The notes under the pieces are model-generated. The model searched no databases. It was not told the DNA's origin and was given only the letters and a program-made list of their open reading frames with translations. Positions 23,611 to 36,681 of a stretch of 64,000 nt of DNA are shown one piece after another. Made by a program: the position numbers and the translations under genes. Numbering within the stretch: the first letter of the stretch is position 1; each line of letters begins with the position of its first letter. The stretch lies in assembly GCA_009760855.2 (NCBI GenBank), contig WPIO01000065.1:1955001-2019000 (forward strand), given 5' to 3'. This stretch comes from Cristatella mucedo (Eukaryota; Bryozoa; Phylactolaemata; Cristatellidae).

Positions 23611-24019
23611 CATCTGTCGGTCACAACAACCTAATTCTACACAATTCATGTTCAAGTACGGAAAAATTATTAACTATTGCACTTCCATCGTTGTTGGAAA
23701 GTTTCGTAGATGTATTATCAAGTGACAGGGTAAAATCTCGCAACTTCCGACTGATCCATATTATGACCGCGTGCTTTATACCCAAAGGGATCACTAAGTG
23801 CCAATATTTATTCCTGCTGTGAATACAAATTTGTGTTTTCGGCAACAAAACGTAGATGCCGAAATCTAGCTTCTTCAGTCGCCAATTTTACTGCGACACC
23901 ACTATGGCCCAGCACAATCTTTAGCTAGGGTGGTCAGCATCGCTATTTCAAAGCGTCCGCCTTCAATTATTGGTACGTCATTCCCATTATTTGAAACCTT
24001 TGCTATAACGGTCGAGAGT
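23611..24019. other. Unassigned DNA
   Basis: Nothing recognised. Confidence 0.4.
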
Positions 24020-24295
24020 TATGTGAGCTCAAAATGATGCACTGAATAGGGTGTGCATAGCGTTGTCGGTGCGTATGTGCGTTCGTGCATGCGTTTGTGT
24101 GTTTGTAAAGTATATCGTTAGCGTGGCACGGCGTGTGACAAGTAGCCATAAGCGTGCAGCCAATCCCAGTGCCAAGTCTCAGCATCAGCAAGTAAAGCAG
24201 CTGCTTGTCGCAGTCACTCGCCTTTCACAGCCGCTTTGCAGAGCTGAAAGAGAACGCGTAGGAAATAGCGTCCAAGCACTTCATTGTCTCCATTC
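24020..24295. repeat. Repeat family G, copy 1
   Basis: Aligned with 43575-43845 through CTCAAAATGATGCAC, GTGTGTTTGTAAAGTATATC, CAGCCAATCCCAGTGCCA and GCGTCCAAGCACT. Confidence 0.75.
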
Positions 24296-24319
24296 CACCC
24301 CACTCAAGTCCTCTCCGTT

Positions 24320-25110
24320 CAAGCACAAATTTAGGTATCTTCTTTGACGGCTAGCTAAACTTTGAAAGCGTCGTTAAGAAGACTGCTTCCGCAGCTTTCT
24401 AGCCACAATGTGCGATCGCTATCTAAAATTAGGAACTGAATTCCACGGCGGCTTGAGAAAAATTATGTCTAGGCCACTGCAGCTGGTGATGAATATGGCT
24501 GCATGACTATAAGTTTCCAGATCCCACGAATAAGCTTGAGTTGCTTCCGGTGGAACGGCGGATAGAGCTTAAGTTCTTAAGATGACCCACAAGGCCCGCC
24601 ACGGCCTGGCTGCTTTATACCAAGCATAAGTGCTGCATTACTTTCAGCCTCCTCGTGGCCTCAGATCTTCTGTAGACAATAAGTTACCTTCCGTTTCTCA
24701 TCTTGGCCAGCGAATTCCCTGAGGCGTCAGGGGCGAAAAGCGGACGTCAAGTACCGAAACGATCTACTAGTCCTCCGCTTTAAGACCGTTGGCAGCAGAA
24801 GCTTTTGATCTGTAGGTCCCAGACTGTGAACTCACTTTCACAATTCTTGCGCAACGACAACTACTCTCCTGCTGCCAACTATGGCACATCCTTTCCAACC
24901 GTCTTGACCTGCTACTTCCACACTGCTCACTGCCTCAACCTTTCCCGACTCCCCAATGTTTCTTAGTTCTCTTTGTTGCGTGAAATGAAGTATGTTGGCT
25001 ACTGAATGCGTATCGAAAGCTGCTTAGGCTTTGAGTGTGCTAAGCAGAACCCTCCTGCGTAACATCCACATGGTCTTTGATGCTTTGTGAAGTTCCAGAT
25101 GGAGACATTA
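24320..25110 (+). mobile_element. LINE family B, decayed copy joined to repeat C
   Basis: The RT-derived words CGTTAAGAAGACTGCTTCCG, GATGAATATGGCTGCA and TGACCCACAAGGCCCGCC lead into the family B 3' UTR (CTTTGTTGCGTGAAATGAAG). Repeat C begins directly after it, as in the copies at 41600 and 45000. Confidence 0.7.
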
Positions 25111-26640
25111 CTGAACTGCGACCCAGGGCTAAGTCTCGGGCACGCCTTGCGCCTGGCTTAAAGTCTGCAGTGCAACTGAGAGAATATCACATAGTGTTGC
25201 CTTCTATACCATCTAATCGTAGGTTATTGTGAAGTCGATTATTAACTGCAATTGCTCAGGGTCTCGAATAATAAATATCACGGCATTCATAATCTGACCG
25301 ATCGAGCACGAAACCGTTTCAGAACAAAACGTTCTCCTCATAACTTTTTGCGGCCAGTGCACTAATTTTATATAAAGACTCACTCGAATTATATTTATAA
25401 TGGTCGAATTTATGTAAAGACAACTCAGATTAATATCAAGACTCACTCGCAGGTCATTTGACTAATGTCTCCGCGGACACGTCGCTGCAATTCAAAATTG
25501 TCCTGCGGCCATCTTTGGGAAATAAGCTAGTAGGCGGAGGCTTCGAAGATGCAAACGAGGGTCTGCTCACGCAGGCCGCTTCAGCGTCCCGAGACCGTAA
25601 CGGCATGCGTGCGGCGTTGAGCCGAGCTCACGAGCGGCGCGGTAGAGCTACTCGCGCGATTAGTTGAAGGTCGCTCACCCGGAGTATCCGTTTCGTGCAG
25701 CGCTGAGCCGAGCTCACGCGCAGCGCAGGAGAGCTATTCGCGCGATTGGCTGACGGCCGCCCACGGATGTCTGTTTACCCGGCTGAGTCGGCTTGGCGGG
25801 ACGCCTCAGCGGACGGGTCAACGCTGGGGGGGGGGGGGGCGACGGTTTTGGCAAACCGTCGAGGCTGACCGCGGCGAACTTTTAGATGACCCAGCCACCC
25901 ACCCCCTTACCCCACGCTCCGTCGCATAAAAAACAGTTGTTTTCTGAAAAACCTTGCGGCGTTGAGGCCAATTTATTCTTCGGTCGCACTAGGACTTCAG
26001 CAGCCGGTATAGATCGTCGCCAGACTCGCTCGGTTCCTTCGCTCGGGATGCGCTCAGAATTTGTCATTTTCGTTCCTTCTTCTTTCTTGTATGAGCCCGT
26101 ATCCGAAATGTTGGCCCGGCTGTCCGCAATAGCCACCTGTCAGATTGCCAGGAAGTGCGCACTGCTTTGTGGGCGGGGCGGGTGGAGAGCGCGGCTGGTC
26201 AGCCGCGAGCGCCGCAGCGCCACCAGCGGTCGACGCTCACCCGTCTCTGGCTGAGCCTCCGCCGTCGCCAGGCTCTCAGCTTGGCGCACCTGCGAGGGCT
26301 GACCCGGCTTGCCACACAGTTGGTTTCCACGTTTCCGTTAGGCGAGCTCAACGTCCGTCTCGTAGGCTTGCCTAGCGTAGCCGACCTAGGTGGCGTCGCC
26401 GGTCGCATCACTGCGTGACGCGCGATCAGGTGCCGGGTGCAAGATCTACTACGACAAATCGGGTTATCGGTTTTAATGGAATGGAACGCAATTTTGTCGA
26501 TAAAAACCCGGTTTTTTTTGGCTGTCGCCACACTTCAATCTTGCACCTGGTCATTTGCCATTAGCCCCGAGCCGCGGCAGCTCGCCGTTGGGACGTCATT
26601 AGCGGCCGCTGTTGTCGAGCGTGAGTTGCGTTGATGCCCG
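25111..26640. repeat. Repeat family C, copy 1 (longest)
   Basis: It starts with CTGAACTGCGACCCAGGGC and runs through ATCTGACCGATCGAGCACG, TTTACCCGGCTGAGTCGGC and GACCGCGGCGAACTTTTAGA to CGCCACACTTCAATCTTGCA. Other copies lie at 42577-43500 and 45930-46138 plus 62549-63620. Two tandem segments of about 60 bp occur near 25618-25678 and 25703-25763. A run of 14 G lies near 25827. No coding region is supported. Confidence 0.8.
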
Positions 26641-27215
26641 TAGGCAGCTTTCACGTCCCTAGAATTCATCACGTAGGCATGTGGCAGTGCTCGGAAGCGA
26701 CCGGGTAGTGACCTTCAAAGCATTTAATGAAGAGGATGAATACTCCCAAGACTTTTGGCATCGCAATTTCGCGAACGTCGGCTGCTAGCTTGACAGCTAT
26801 AGCTGGCAGCTATATCGTAGCTCATGCATGCATTCCGAGAAATATATCGTAGCACGAAAAAGTAAAAGAACTTGCCCTTCGTCGTGATTTTATAGCGCGA
26901 TCTCCTTCGGGATAGGCGAGAGAGAAACGGACCGACGAAATCATTTCGAAGAGAAGACTAGTACGCACCTACAAGCAGTCTGACCGCATCGCAGGCGGCC
27001 AACGTCTAACGTCGAAAACACGTGACGTGGGGGAGGGAGAGGCGGCCGGCGCGACGCCGCTGGGCGGGCCAGCTTGATTGAACTGGGATCCGCCGTCAAA
27101 GGCACGTCCTATCTTTGCAAGCTGCTATATAGGCAGCGGCTGGGTTCATTTTCCGAGCGTGGGGGGCCGAAATTCGAGGCGATAGAGAAGCGATTTGACT
27201 GTAAAGAAAGCATGA
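26641..27215 (+). other. Unassigned, GC-rich DNA with a TATA-like signal
   Basis: CTATATAGGCAGCGGC near 27124 resembles a TATA box in a GC-rich setting about 100 bp before the ORF-dense stretch at 27217. No transcript can be shown. Confidence 0.25.
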
Positions 27216-27216
27216 G

Positions 27217-28719
27217 GTGAGAAGCTTATGTCTTGGTCGCGTTTCATCGGAAGCTGCCCGGCTGCCGCACTCGCCCCGTGCTCGCCTCGCTCGCTCTCGG
27301 ACAACGCCGCTTCTCCGCACGTGCGCTCAGTTCAGCTCAAGCTGCCACGGCGTGGGGAACTCTCTTCGTCGGCACTTTCACGGCCGCCAGCTTCGTCTGC
27401 TGCTGCTGCTGCCTCGTCAGAGTGGCGTTGAAAGTGGTAGCGGCCGATATCGAGGCCGACTTGGAGTTGGGCAACCTCGAAGCCGGCGAGAAAAACGGGG
27501 CCAAACGTTGGACCGACGCCGCAGAGCTTCCAAGCAGCGGTACGTCCTGTTGCGGGATGATGAGCGCGCGATCGCACTCGCCGCGCCCGACGGCGCCACG
27601 TGGTGGCACCGCGATCGCACACGCCGCGCCGGCGACACCACGTGGTTGAGCCGTGAGACACGTTCAGAACGGCCCGGCCCTCGTTCAATTTCTTTGCTCC
27701 ATCCCCTCACTGCTCAGTCCGTGGAACTTTTTAGCTCTATCCCTCCTCATTGCTAAGTCCGTGGACCGTGCTCACGCGAGCTTGATATCGCCCGGTTGGG
27801 CGGCCCATCCAATGCAGATCGCATCCATTTGCAGAAACCAAGCCGCACATATGGTCGACCGCCACGACGTTAACTGAGCAAGACGCTGACAATTCGAACT
27901 TTTGGCCAGGTACACAGGACGACAGGACGGCTGCGCTCGGCACAAGACGGCACAGTTCAGTGGAGCCTGCTCGGCCGGCTGCACTCCTGACGCCCGCTTT
28001 CAGAGTCAATGCGTAATCGCAGTAGCGACAGCTCGCATCTTCGAATCGACCAGCCTCCATCTCAGATCTCAGCCCGAACGATTCTGACGCGCGAGCCGAG
28101 CTGACGTGCAACCCGGCACGCGCGGTCGCGGCACAGAGTTGCGCTCACCCGACGCCGCGCCGAGGACGGCGCTAGAAGCTTGCCGTTACAGCCGTTGCCG
28201 TCGCTGCAACCGTTGCCAACGCCACCAACGCCGTCGTCGCAGCCGTTGCAGCCGTCACCGTTGCCGCAGCGAGTTTCGGATTCTTGGCGATGCGAGGCCT
28301 GTCGAGCTGTCGCGCGCGGTCGCCGTTTGCCGGCTAGCATTCTTGTGCTAGTTCGCCAATCTGCTGAGGAGGAGTCACCCTGACTGCAGTTTTACATGTA
28401 GTGGCTGCGAGTAATAAACAGAACTCCCCGCCGCGCCGCCGCTGGCCCTGCGAACCAGCGCGTCTAGCACTTGCCGCGAAGCCTCCGCCGAAAGCCCTTT
28501 CGCCGGAGGCGTGCAGCACTACCCAGCGGCCAATAAGCGCCCGCAGAGCTAGAAACTGCACGTGGAAAATTATGAGTAATAAACGCACCAATAACCCACT
28601 AAGGTTTTTTGAGTATCGAATTTTATAGCTGCTGAGGTCCAGCGGCTGGGATTGGCTTTTTGCAGCCTGTTTGCACGTGTAATTCTCTTCGCTTTCGTAG
28701 ACCATGACCTGCTGAGTCA
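27217..28719. other. CpG-rich block with overlapping open frames, coding status unknown
   Basis: Several frames on both strands stay open for 90-179 codons (for example 27217-27756 on the plus strand). That is expected by chance in GC-rich DNA. A hydrophobic run LVGTFTAASFVCCCCCLV-like appears in one frame (27233-27649), but no domain is recognisable. A CGTTGC-type imperfect repeat lies at 28180-28275. It could be the 5' part of a gene or another GC-rich repeat. Confidence 0.25.
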
Positions 28720-29374
28720 CCCCTGCTTCAAGTGGCTTTCCTGTCCGAATCAGTACGCGATACGCTGATGAGGGTAACGATAGTGATTTGCAGCTAAGCA
28801 GGTGGTTTCTAAGTCAGAAGCTACTACAATCGAACTTATAGCAGCCGCGAGACAAGTTATGGTGCAGCGAAGATGTCCTACAATACGCTCTGGGAAATTT
28901 CGAATTTTGGGAGATAGAGCATTACAATTATCAATTTACTAAACGAGGCACTGTCGTTAGCATTCTTGTAAGATTTGAACATTTCAGGTACGCAGTAAAG
29001 CTAAAGCAGCTTTTTCCCACGTCACGAGACAAGTGAAGTGTCGGTGACCTGAACGGTAGGGAAGCCAAGAGTTCAAAAGAGTTCGTCGCAGACGCCTGCA
29101 CGCTGTCTCGGCTTACGGTGATGTAGAAGGAAGAGGATAAAGCTGAAATAGCAAGAGGTAAAGACGTCTGAAAGTCGTCGGCAGTAATTTTTGGCCGAGC
29201 CCGGCCGAGGTAATGAAGGTGAAAGCAAATGCCTAAAGTAGATTTATACGTTGAGAGCCTTTTATTAAACTAATCCATCTGAAGACTACCTTAAGGACGG
29301 GGCGCAAAAACTTGGTGTGCTACACGTAATGGAATGATTCTCCCTGTAAGTACGCATAGACGCAAAGTATGTAA
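28720..29374. other. Unassigned DNA
   Basis: Nothing recognised. Confidence 0.4.
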
Positions 29375-29595
29375 CACCGCAGCACCAAAAAGACTATGTG
29401 GATGTTGCGCAGGAGAATTTTGCATATTTCACTCACAGCTGAGGCAGCTTACAGTACGCATTCGGTAGCCGACAGACTTCAACTCACGCAACAAAAAGAA
29501 AGCGAGAAGCATAACTTAAGCAGGAGTGCAGTTGAGGTAAAAATAGTAGCTCAGGACGGCTGGAAAGGGTGTGCTGAAATCGGCAGATTTAATTC
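29375..29595 (-). mobile_element. LINE family B, 3' end fragment
   Basis: On the plus strand it reads GACTATGTGGATGTTGCGCA, GTACGCATTCGGTAGCCGAC and TAGCTCAGGACGGCTG. This is the complement of the family B 3' UTR seen at 32400-32590. Confidence 0.7.
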
Positions 29596-29874
29596 AATAG
29601 ATTACGACCGTGTTTGATATTATTGGAGGTTTATGTATTATGGCAGGTAGAGGATATACCGTAGCCATCGGTAAAGTTTAGCTGATTAATACAGCTTCAT
29701 TTGCATAGCGGCGAAAGAACCCACACGAATATCTCGGCAGCTTGCATTGGTCAATAAAGAAGCAACTACTACAATAGTCTAACCCACGAGCTGGGCCGTG
29801 TAGAGTGAGCTCCTTACCACTGGCTTAAAATCCAAGGACAGACTGCATAAATGAAGATCCGGAGGGATTGCTTA

Positions 29875-29955
29875 TCGGAATGCTGATCGGATGGCTTATC
29901 GGATGGCTTATCGGATGGCTTATCGCTATCGCGTGGCCTATCGGTATCGGTAGAT
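29875..29955. repeat. Short tandem repeat (about 12-bp unit)
   Basis: GGCTTATCGGAT repeats about four times with variants (CTTATCGCTATCG, CCTATCGGTATCG). Confidence 0.8.
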
Positions 29956-29959
29956 GACC

Positions 29960-32389
29960 TTGCACCTTTCAAGTCTCTAGTAAAGGTGCATCAGTAAAAG
30001 GCAACAGTTTCTTCGAAACAGTGATGTCGCATTTTCGTCGCAATGTGCTTGGTGTTCGTAATAAGTACACAATTCAATTAATTACATGTTACAATCCAGA
30101 TGTGGCTTAAGGTAGGCGTCTTTGTGTTTGCTGTGGCATGCTGGCTTAAGCACCGCACCGGCTTTCTTTTGCATGCCTGATACAATGTAGGTCAGTAACC
30201 ATTTACTATAGATTCCCTTGCAGTGAGTAGTATAGAATCTGGATGAAGATGAATTCTCTTCGGGTGCCATTCGTATGCCTAATATTACTGATATGAATAA
30301 ATCCTCATCCTTTCTGAGCGTCGGGTAAGAGTCACTGCAGTCGTCTTCCACTGTCTTCTTCAAGTCTTGTTCAATAGACGTGGTTCTACGACTTCCAGGC
30401 TTTAAATGATTTTCAATGCACATTGACTTTGATGAGCTAGCTAAGGCTTAAGAACTAGTCTGTCTAAGCACCATATGTAAAACAAGTATGCATATTCTTT
30501 CGCGAATGTTTTTTTTTTTAATTGTCCTTAGCCAGTATTTGTGTGTGCATCCCTTACAAAATGTGAGTTCACAAAGCCACCACTAACCATATTTACATAC
30601 TGATATCAATGCGGTCACCTAATTGAAGATCGCCCTGCTGGTACGCCTGCCTATCGTGGTTTCATCAGAATAGGCCTTCCGATTCAAAGTCGAGAGCGTC
30701 TGAATTTCAACTGTGTCTATATCAGAAGAGCAGGGCGTCGTGCAATTGTTGTCGTACTCTGCCATTGTCATATCATCTTCGTGTACTAGGGTGGCGTCAA
30801 CGACACTAGATACTCCTCGAAGCGCTTGCTTCGCTAGAATCTGTAGCAGGTTCGCTGCAAGGACTTCAGCCGCTTAATCTGCTAATGGAACTCGGCGGCG
30901 GCGATGCCGCGTTGTTCTCAGGAGCATCCGCCATCATGCGGCGGTGGAATGCTTCAAGAAGCGCTGCCATAATGAATCGGCTCACGCAGCATCCGGCAGC
31001 AACTTTGGTCGCACATACTGTGCGCAAGTGGCGAGCTGTTTTCATATTTATTTGATGCAGTTGTATTTGCAATCAAGAGGCATCATTCCAAGTCGCTAGA
31101 CATTTACAATCGCCACACAACCTTGTTTGACCCAGTAGAACTGAAGCTTCGCTGCTTTTCAAAGTGAGGGACCGAAAAACAACTTGCAAATAAATGTACA
31201 TCGCAGGTAGTGCATGTCTTAAAAAAAACACACACACATACACCCGCAGAGCTTACAACATAGACGAGCACATGCAGGCCTGTAAGATCGCATTCCAGCA
31301 GAACGGAGTGAAGAGATTCGTGTTTAGCTGCTGCCAGCAACCCTCCCGGCCACATCACCACTGTAGCTTTTAAGCTTAAGGTAACACGTAGCTATTATTG
31401 CTACAAAACTATTAGTCTGCATGTCAACACATACCTATACTTCAAGAAATGACAGCCTGGCAGAATGGAATCCATTAAGTCCAGTCTCCAAAGTCGGGAT
31501 GGCGGCTAAAAAAAGGCATTAACTACACAGCTCCCCAAGGGCTGCTAAGGCATGTAAAGCACGACGATGTTGCTGGCTCGGGTGCCGACAGCGTTTATGA
31601 AACAGGATTTTGAATGGCCAGGGTCGTATCGTGAATGGCCAGCGTCGATACATGTCTATGCTTGATCCCTTCCAGTGTCTTAGGTACCTGCAACACTCCC
31701 AGTAATACAACGGGAAATATGTTGGCGGGCTTTCAGGTATGCGCGATCGACCGTACTTCAACTTAGCCCAGAAAAATATCGAGCAGTTTAAAAGAATTTG
31801 ATACATTTCGTGATACCCTCGGAAGCAGGGTCCGCGATTTTGAAAATAATTTGGTTTCGAGTCTTTTCGAATCGGCTATTTCGGGAAACAGGGAAAGTGG
31901 GTTACTAACCCGGGAAACCAAGAAGTTTGCTCTTGGGCAGATGTGCTAATGCATATGATTCTACAACAATGGCTCATTCGTAGAATGTCAGCGTGGCACA
32001 GTAGCCGCATGCCAATGCTAACATGGTTATCAGCAGTTCAGACCCAGCAGTGCACTAAGGCTGTGTAAAGCCACGAGAGACAATTCCAAAAGTAGACGTG
32101 AGAAAAAGCTCTGTTTAGAAAAGTATACAAATTCATCTGCAAAGCTGGTGGTGACAAAGTCATTTTCACCGAACGTGTTACACAAATCACTGTGCTTACG
32201 GTGCGATGCAGAGACAACTGCACCGTCGGACAGACATGACGAGATGCAGCACTGTGTCATCACCATCGCACGAAGTAGCCAACTGACAGAAGGTTGTCGT
32301 GCCGTCAAGAAGCCACACGCGATCGAGATTAATCGCATAGCAAGCGAGGTTTTTAACTCATTTGTAATCTATCTCCGTCTGTAACTCCA
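29960..32389. other. Unassigned DNA
   Basis: 2.4 kb without a recognised gene. The best open frame is on the minus strand at 30082-30423 (113 codons, charged, with repeated Ser). I know no family for it. ORFs at 30866-31072 and 31519-31806 are likewise unassigned. A T-run lies near 30510. Confidence 0.35.
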
Positions 32390-34945
32390 CAAAGCCATAG
32401 AGACTATGTGTGTGTTAGGCAGGAGAGTTTTATATAGCCCACTCACAGCCTAAGTGGCTTTCGGTGTGCATTCGGTAGCCAACAGACATAATCTCGCGCA
32501 ACAAAAATAAAATGGGAAGCATAGCAGAGTCAGGAGAGCAGTTGAGGTAGTATGTAGCATGGAAGTAGCAGCTCAGGACCGCTGAATGGATGAGCCATAG
32601 TCTCGGCAGCAGGAGAGTAGTTATCGTTGCATAAGAATTGTGGAAGCAAGTTCAACAGTCCAGGACCTGCAAAGCAAAAGCTTCTGTCGCCAACGGTCTT
32701 TAAGTGGAGGAACGAAACAGCTAATTTATTGTCCATACAGGACGTGAGGGCGCTGGTGGGGCGAGGCTGAAACTGGTGCAGCAGTTCAGCTAGGTACGAA
32801 GGAGCCAAGCCGTGGCGGGCCTGGTGGGTCAGCCTGAGAACTTTGCTATGTATCCATTGATCAACCGGCAGCCATCCTAGCTCTTTTAGCAAAGGAATCA
32901 CGTGCTCAAACATCTGGGGCTTGAAGAATAACTTTGCAGCCATATTCATAGCCAGCTGCTGTAGCCTACTTGCATTCTTTGGTAGTCCAGCTAAAATAAA
33001 ATTACAACAATCAACCCGAGACAGAACTAAGGACCTAGTTAAATTGTTTGCAAGCTACTGTGGAAGACAGCTCCTAATCTTATATAGGAATCGGACGTGA
33101 TGGCTTGCTGTAGAAGCATTTTTCTGAATGAAGCTTTTAAAATGAAGGCAGCTGTCTAAAACGAAACCTACATGGTGATGGTCGCACAATAACATCACCT
33201 GTTAGAAGAGAAAATTCTTTTAATATGGCTACACGCTTAGGGTGTCCTATGAGCAGCAGTTCAGTTTTATCATCATTTAGTTTCAAGAAGTTTTCCGACA
33301 TCCTCGATTGAATGTCGGCAAGGCAAGTATTGATTTTATCAGTAGTTTCAGCAGATTCCGACGGTTTGAATGAAAAATACCGCTGAGTATCGTCAGCATA
33401 AAAACGATATTCTATTCCATGGGCCCTGACAACTTTACCCAGAGGTTGAGAATAAATGGAGAACAGCGAGGGACCGAGTACGGACCCTTGAGGGACTTCA
33501 CAGGTGACCGGTCTCGTGTGTGAGACCTAACCCCAACTCGACACGGATTGAACACGATCAGAAAAGTGCGATTTTAACCACGCCAGTGTCTCGTCTGCCA
33601 GACCAATTGTTGTTCTCGATCATTCAAGTAGAATATCGTGATCCATGGTGTCGGAGGCTGCTGACAGATCTAGCAGAGCTACGGCTGTGACATTCCAGCC
33701 ATCATTGCTACGTAAAATGTTATTGTTAACACGTAGAACAGTTTCAGTGGAGTGCTGCCTTTTGAAGCTTGTTTGAAATGTTTCCGAAATTACATTATTT
33801 TCAATATGTTCAACCAACTGCTTGGCAACTATTTTTTTCAAGAATCTTTAACCAGAAAGAAAGAAGGGAAACTGGGTGATAATTTGCATGGACCTCTGCA
33901 TCTAAGCCACGCTTTTTAAGTATCGATCTCACTTTTTCCGATTTGAAGTACTTAGGGACGACCCCCTTTACCAAAGAAGAATTACAAATTGTGGTTATGG
34001 CACGGCTATGTTGGTTCGCCAGTGAAGACCACGGAGATGGTGATATAGGTTCTCCAGGAGACGAGCTCTTTTTGCTAGAACTTATTAAGGTAGCTATATC
34101 GCACGCAGAAATCTCGAAAAACCTTTGAAGGAAGGTCAAAGGTTGTGATTTCATAACTGGTTTTGTCGGTGGGGCATTATGGAGGCACGAATGTGCTTAA
34201 TTGATATAGTAAAGAAGGCTGAAAAAATTTCGGCTGCGCCGTTTAAATCTGGGGATTCAGACCTCTCAGCATTGGCCAGTAAGTGGTTTACTGTCTTTTA
34301 AATCTGTTTAGGGTTCGATTGGCAGGAATTCAGCTTTCGGATGAAAAAGAAGCCCTGGCTTTTTTGAGCTTCCGAGTGTAAACTCTCAGGAAGTCTTTGT
34401 GATTGACTAGATCTACATCTGACTCCGATTTCTTGAAACGGCATTCGAGCCTGCGCTTAACACGATGCATATTTTGAATTTTTTTGTAAATTGAAAGGCA
34501 TCTCTACAAATCCGTACACGGATAAAATAAACGGAAGCATGCTTTTCAAGAGCACTCTTGAGTGTCACGTTCATTGCATCAGTGAGGGTATCGAGGCTGT
34601 TGGTCGAGTTTGGGTGAAAATCAAGAAGACCTGCACCACAAGCAGATTTCAAAAACTTGTCTGTGCCAATGCTTTGTAAGTTACGTCGCTTGACAGGTTT
34701 GACATTACTCAATATGTACAAGAGAGCAGGAATAGTAAACAAGACCAACCAATGATCCGAGAGGGTCAGCGTGCACACCACAAGGTCAGTGGGGAAGACA
34801 TCCTTAGTGATCACGAGATCTAAAATGTTGCTACTGACGTGAGAGGTATGATTACCGTGTGGGACCGAACCTAAATTCCACAGACAGTCAGTCAAGAAAT
34901 GAGCGGACCTGGCTGTTGCTAGGGTTGTCAACGTGAATGTTAAAG
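32390..34945 (-). mobile_element. LINE family B, longest copy (2.5 kb), 5'-truncated
   Basis: Element order on the minus strand: an endonuclease C-terminus at 34413-34931 with SNILDLVITKDVFP and LSDHWLVLFTI; RT start at 33810-34154 with VHANYHPVSLLSFWLKILEK; 33620-33841 with FQTSFKRQHSTETVLRVNN and LLDLSAASDTMDHDILL; YRFYADDTQ (catalytic YADD) near 33390-33420; FLKLNDDKTELLLIGHPK near 33250; and the C-terminal ELGWLPVDQWIHSKVLRL at 32530-32949. The 3' UTR ends near 32390. Several frame breaks make it inactive. Confidence 0.85.
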
Positions 34946-35135
34946 TCTCTAGCTAAAAATAGGCAGATTTGACTGTGGAGCTGATGTGGTCGTCTAACGA
35001 GAGGTCGCTTTGGAACATGACACCTAGATTTCGAGCTGATTCAACAGGAGATATGCTGGCAGTGCCAATTTTGAGTTCATCAGCCTTTCCAATTTCCGAA
35101 TCACACTTGGTTTTCCCATAACTAGTAATATTTAT
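34946..35135 (-). mobile_element. LINE family A RT fragment
   Basis: The plus strand reads GATTTGACTGTGGAGCTGAT, GTCGTCTAACGAGAGGTC and AATCACACTTGGTTTTCCC. This matches the RT segment of LINE A at 8420-8575. It lies directly against the end of the family B copy. Confidence 0.65.
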
Positions 35136-35749
35136 AGTAATATTTATCGCGGCTATGACATCAATAAAGTTTGTCTAAGCGCATCTGTTGATGAATTGGG
35201 CTAATTTATAGCTACGTTTCAGTCTTGGGCTGTCCGCACGCCTAAACTGACCTATCAGCTCAAAAAATTGCTTGCACCAAGTAATTTAAATGAGGAAAAT
35301 GCAAGTAAACGTTCGTCAATGAGTTTACTTTTATCGCCGACACAGCAACTAGAATACCCTCGTTTTACTAGATTAAGTTTGCTTTAGAGCTAGCTCGTAA
35401 TATGAAATATTAAAGAATATCTGGGTTAATTAAAAACCCGACGGATGCTGGCCTCTTCGTGAGGACATGATGCCGAGAGTCAGTAAGGACTGCTCCCTCG
35501 TTTTGATGAAGGAAGAACTATTCCGTCTATAGCCGCTACTAAACGTAAAAGTCATCAAAGATGATGCATCCGCTCTCCCAGCTTTTGCCAAGTCTTAAAG
35601 TTGACAGTGATTATAGTTGCTAAGGTCGAGCTGGGCCTATACTCTTTCCTGCAGCTAAATCTTTACATTCGGGTCGTAGGAAAACAGTTCTTTTCTGAAC
35701 GGCTATTTGTCAGCTCGCCTATGTACTCACAGTCCTTTTCCTCTTTAGG
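35136..35749. other. Unassigned DNA
   Basis: Nothing recognised. Confidence 0.4.
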
Positions 35750-36400
35750 AGATAGCGATAAAAATAATAAGACCTTGGTTTGCTCCATCAGAGCATTCAA
35801 TGTCCTTCAAAGCACTTTACAGATGCTGCAAAGAAAACAAACCAAATCACTAGTGGTAACATTCGCAATGCCATCAAGCATAACATAGTTAGATGCGTCA
35901 TGCGCACGATTAAACGTGCAGATATGGTTATTAGCAGCGCGCTAAGTGTCAGCATGAATAAGAAAAGCATACGGAGGACGAAGCATATGGACCCAGTAAA
36001 TGGCGCCGAAATCAGATGTTTTAAGCTTCTTTTTAAATTTTGTCACTGCAGGGGATGTCGGGACGTCTGTGGGGAGTGAGTTCTAGACTTTAGGAGCATA
36101 TGAACTAAGCTTACGATTTCTAACGGTTTTGAGGTTAGGATGAAGCATAGCTAAACCTTTTGATTCAGAAAAGCTGGTACTGCGATGCTTGACCTGGTAG
36201 GGGAGTAATTCCGATAGGCAAACTGGAGCCAAAGAATTAACGAACCTAAAAGTAAGAGACTGATCCTTGAAGTCGATACACTGCTTGCTTGGGAGCCAGT
36301 GCAGATTGGCAAAACGCTCACGACAGACAAGCCTAAGCTTGTTGCAGTAGGCTGCCGTCGTATAGAACCAGTAGGAGGGCACCGGCTTAGTTATTTCCCT
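35750..36400 (-). mobile_element. LINE family A, diverged 3' copy
   Basis: The minus-strand ORF at 36083-36382 carries LVCRERFANLHWLPSKQCID, LSELLPYQVKHRSTSFSES and LSSYAPKV. The 3' UTR lies at about 35800-36050 (GACCCAGTAAATG). It is more diverged than the 36990 copy. Confidence 0.75.
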
Positions 36401-36499
36401 TTTAAGAAAGTGAAACGTGCACAGTTGTTTCCTGTCTTTACTAAAAACCCATTTTCAGATTGGAAGCAGCACGACAGCATGGCCAGATAAAGAAAGAAG

Positions 36500-36680
36500 A
36501 GAAATACTCGCTGATTTAGCAGCCTCTTTTGTATAGCGACAGAAGTTCCTTTATGGCTACCACCACCGCTTGCAGCAGCGATAAAGAATCACCCACCACA
36601 GGATTCGAACCCACGAACTCGGGACCAAGGTCGTAAAAAGCAACCAACTTACTTAGTGTGCCATCACGGATCACCAAATA
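36500..36680 (-). mobile_element. tRNA-derived SINE, copy 3
   Basis: Reverse strand: GATGGCACACTAAGTAAGTT (A-box region), B box GGTTCGAATCC (perfect) at about 36608-36618, the body CTGCAAGCGGTGGTGGTAGC and AAAGAGGCTGCTAAATCAGC. It lies head to tail with copy 4. Confidence 0.8.
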
Positions 36681-36681
36681 A

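Noticed and set aside
25110-26640. Repeat C as an LTR retroelement
   Set aside because: No TG...CA ends, primer-binding site, polypurine tract or gag-pol sequence was found. The copies share a LINE junction instead.
27217-27756. 179-codon plus-strand ORF as a host gene
   Set aside because: Other frames on both strands are equally open in this GC-rich block. No domain, codon pattern or splice signals set one frame apart.
30082-30423. 113-codon minus-strand ORF as a host exon
   Set aside because: No recognisable family, no clear flanking splice sites and no neighbouring exons. Kept only as a note in the unassigned stretch.
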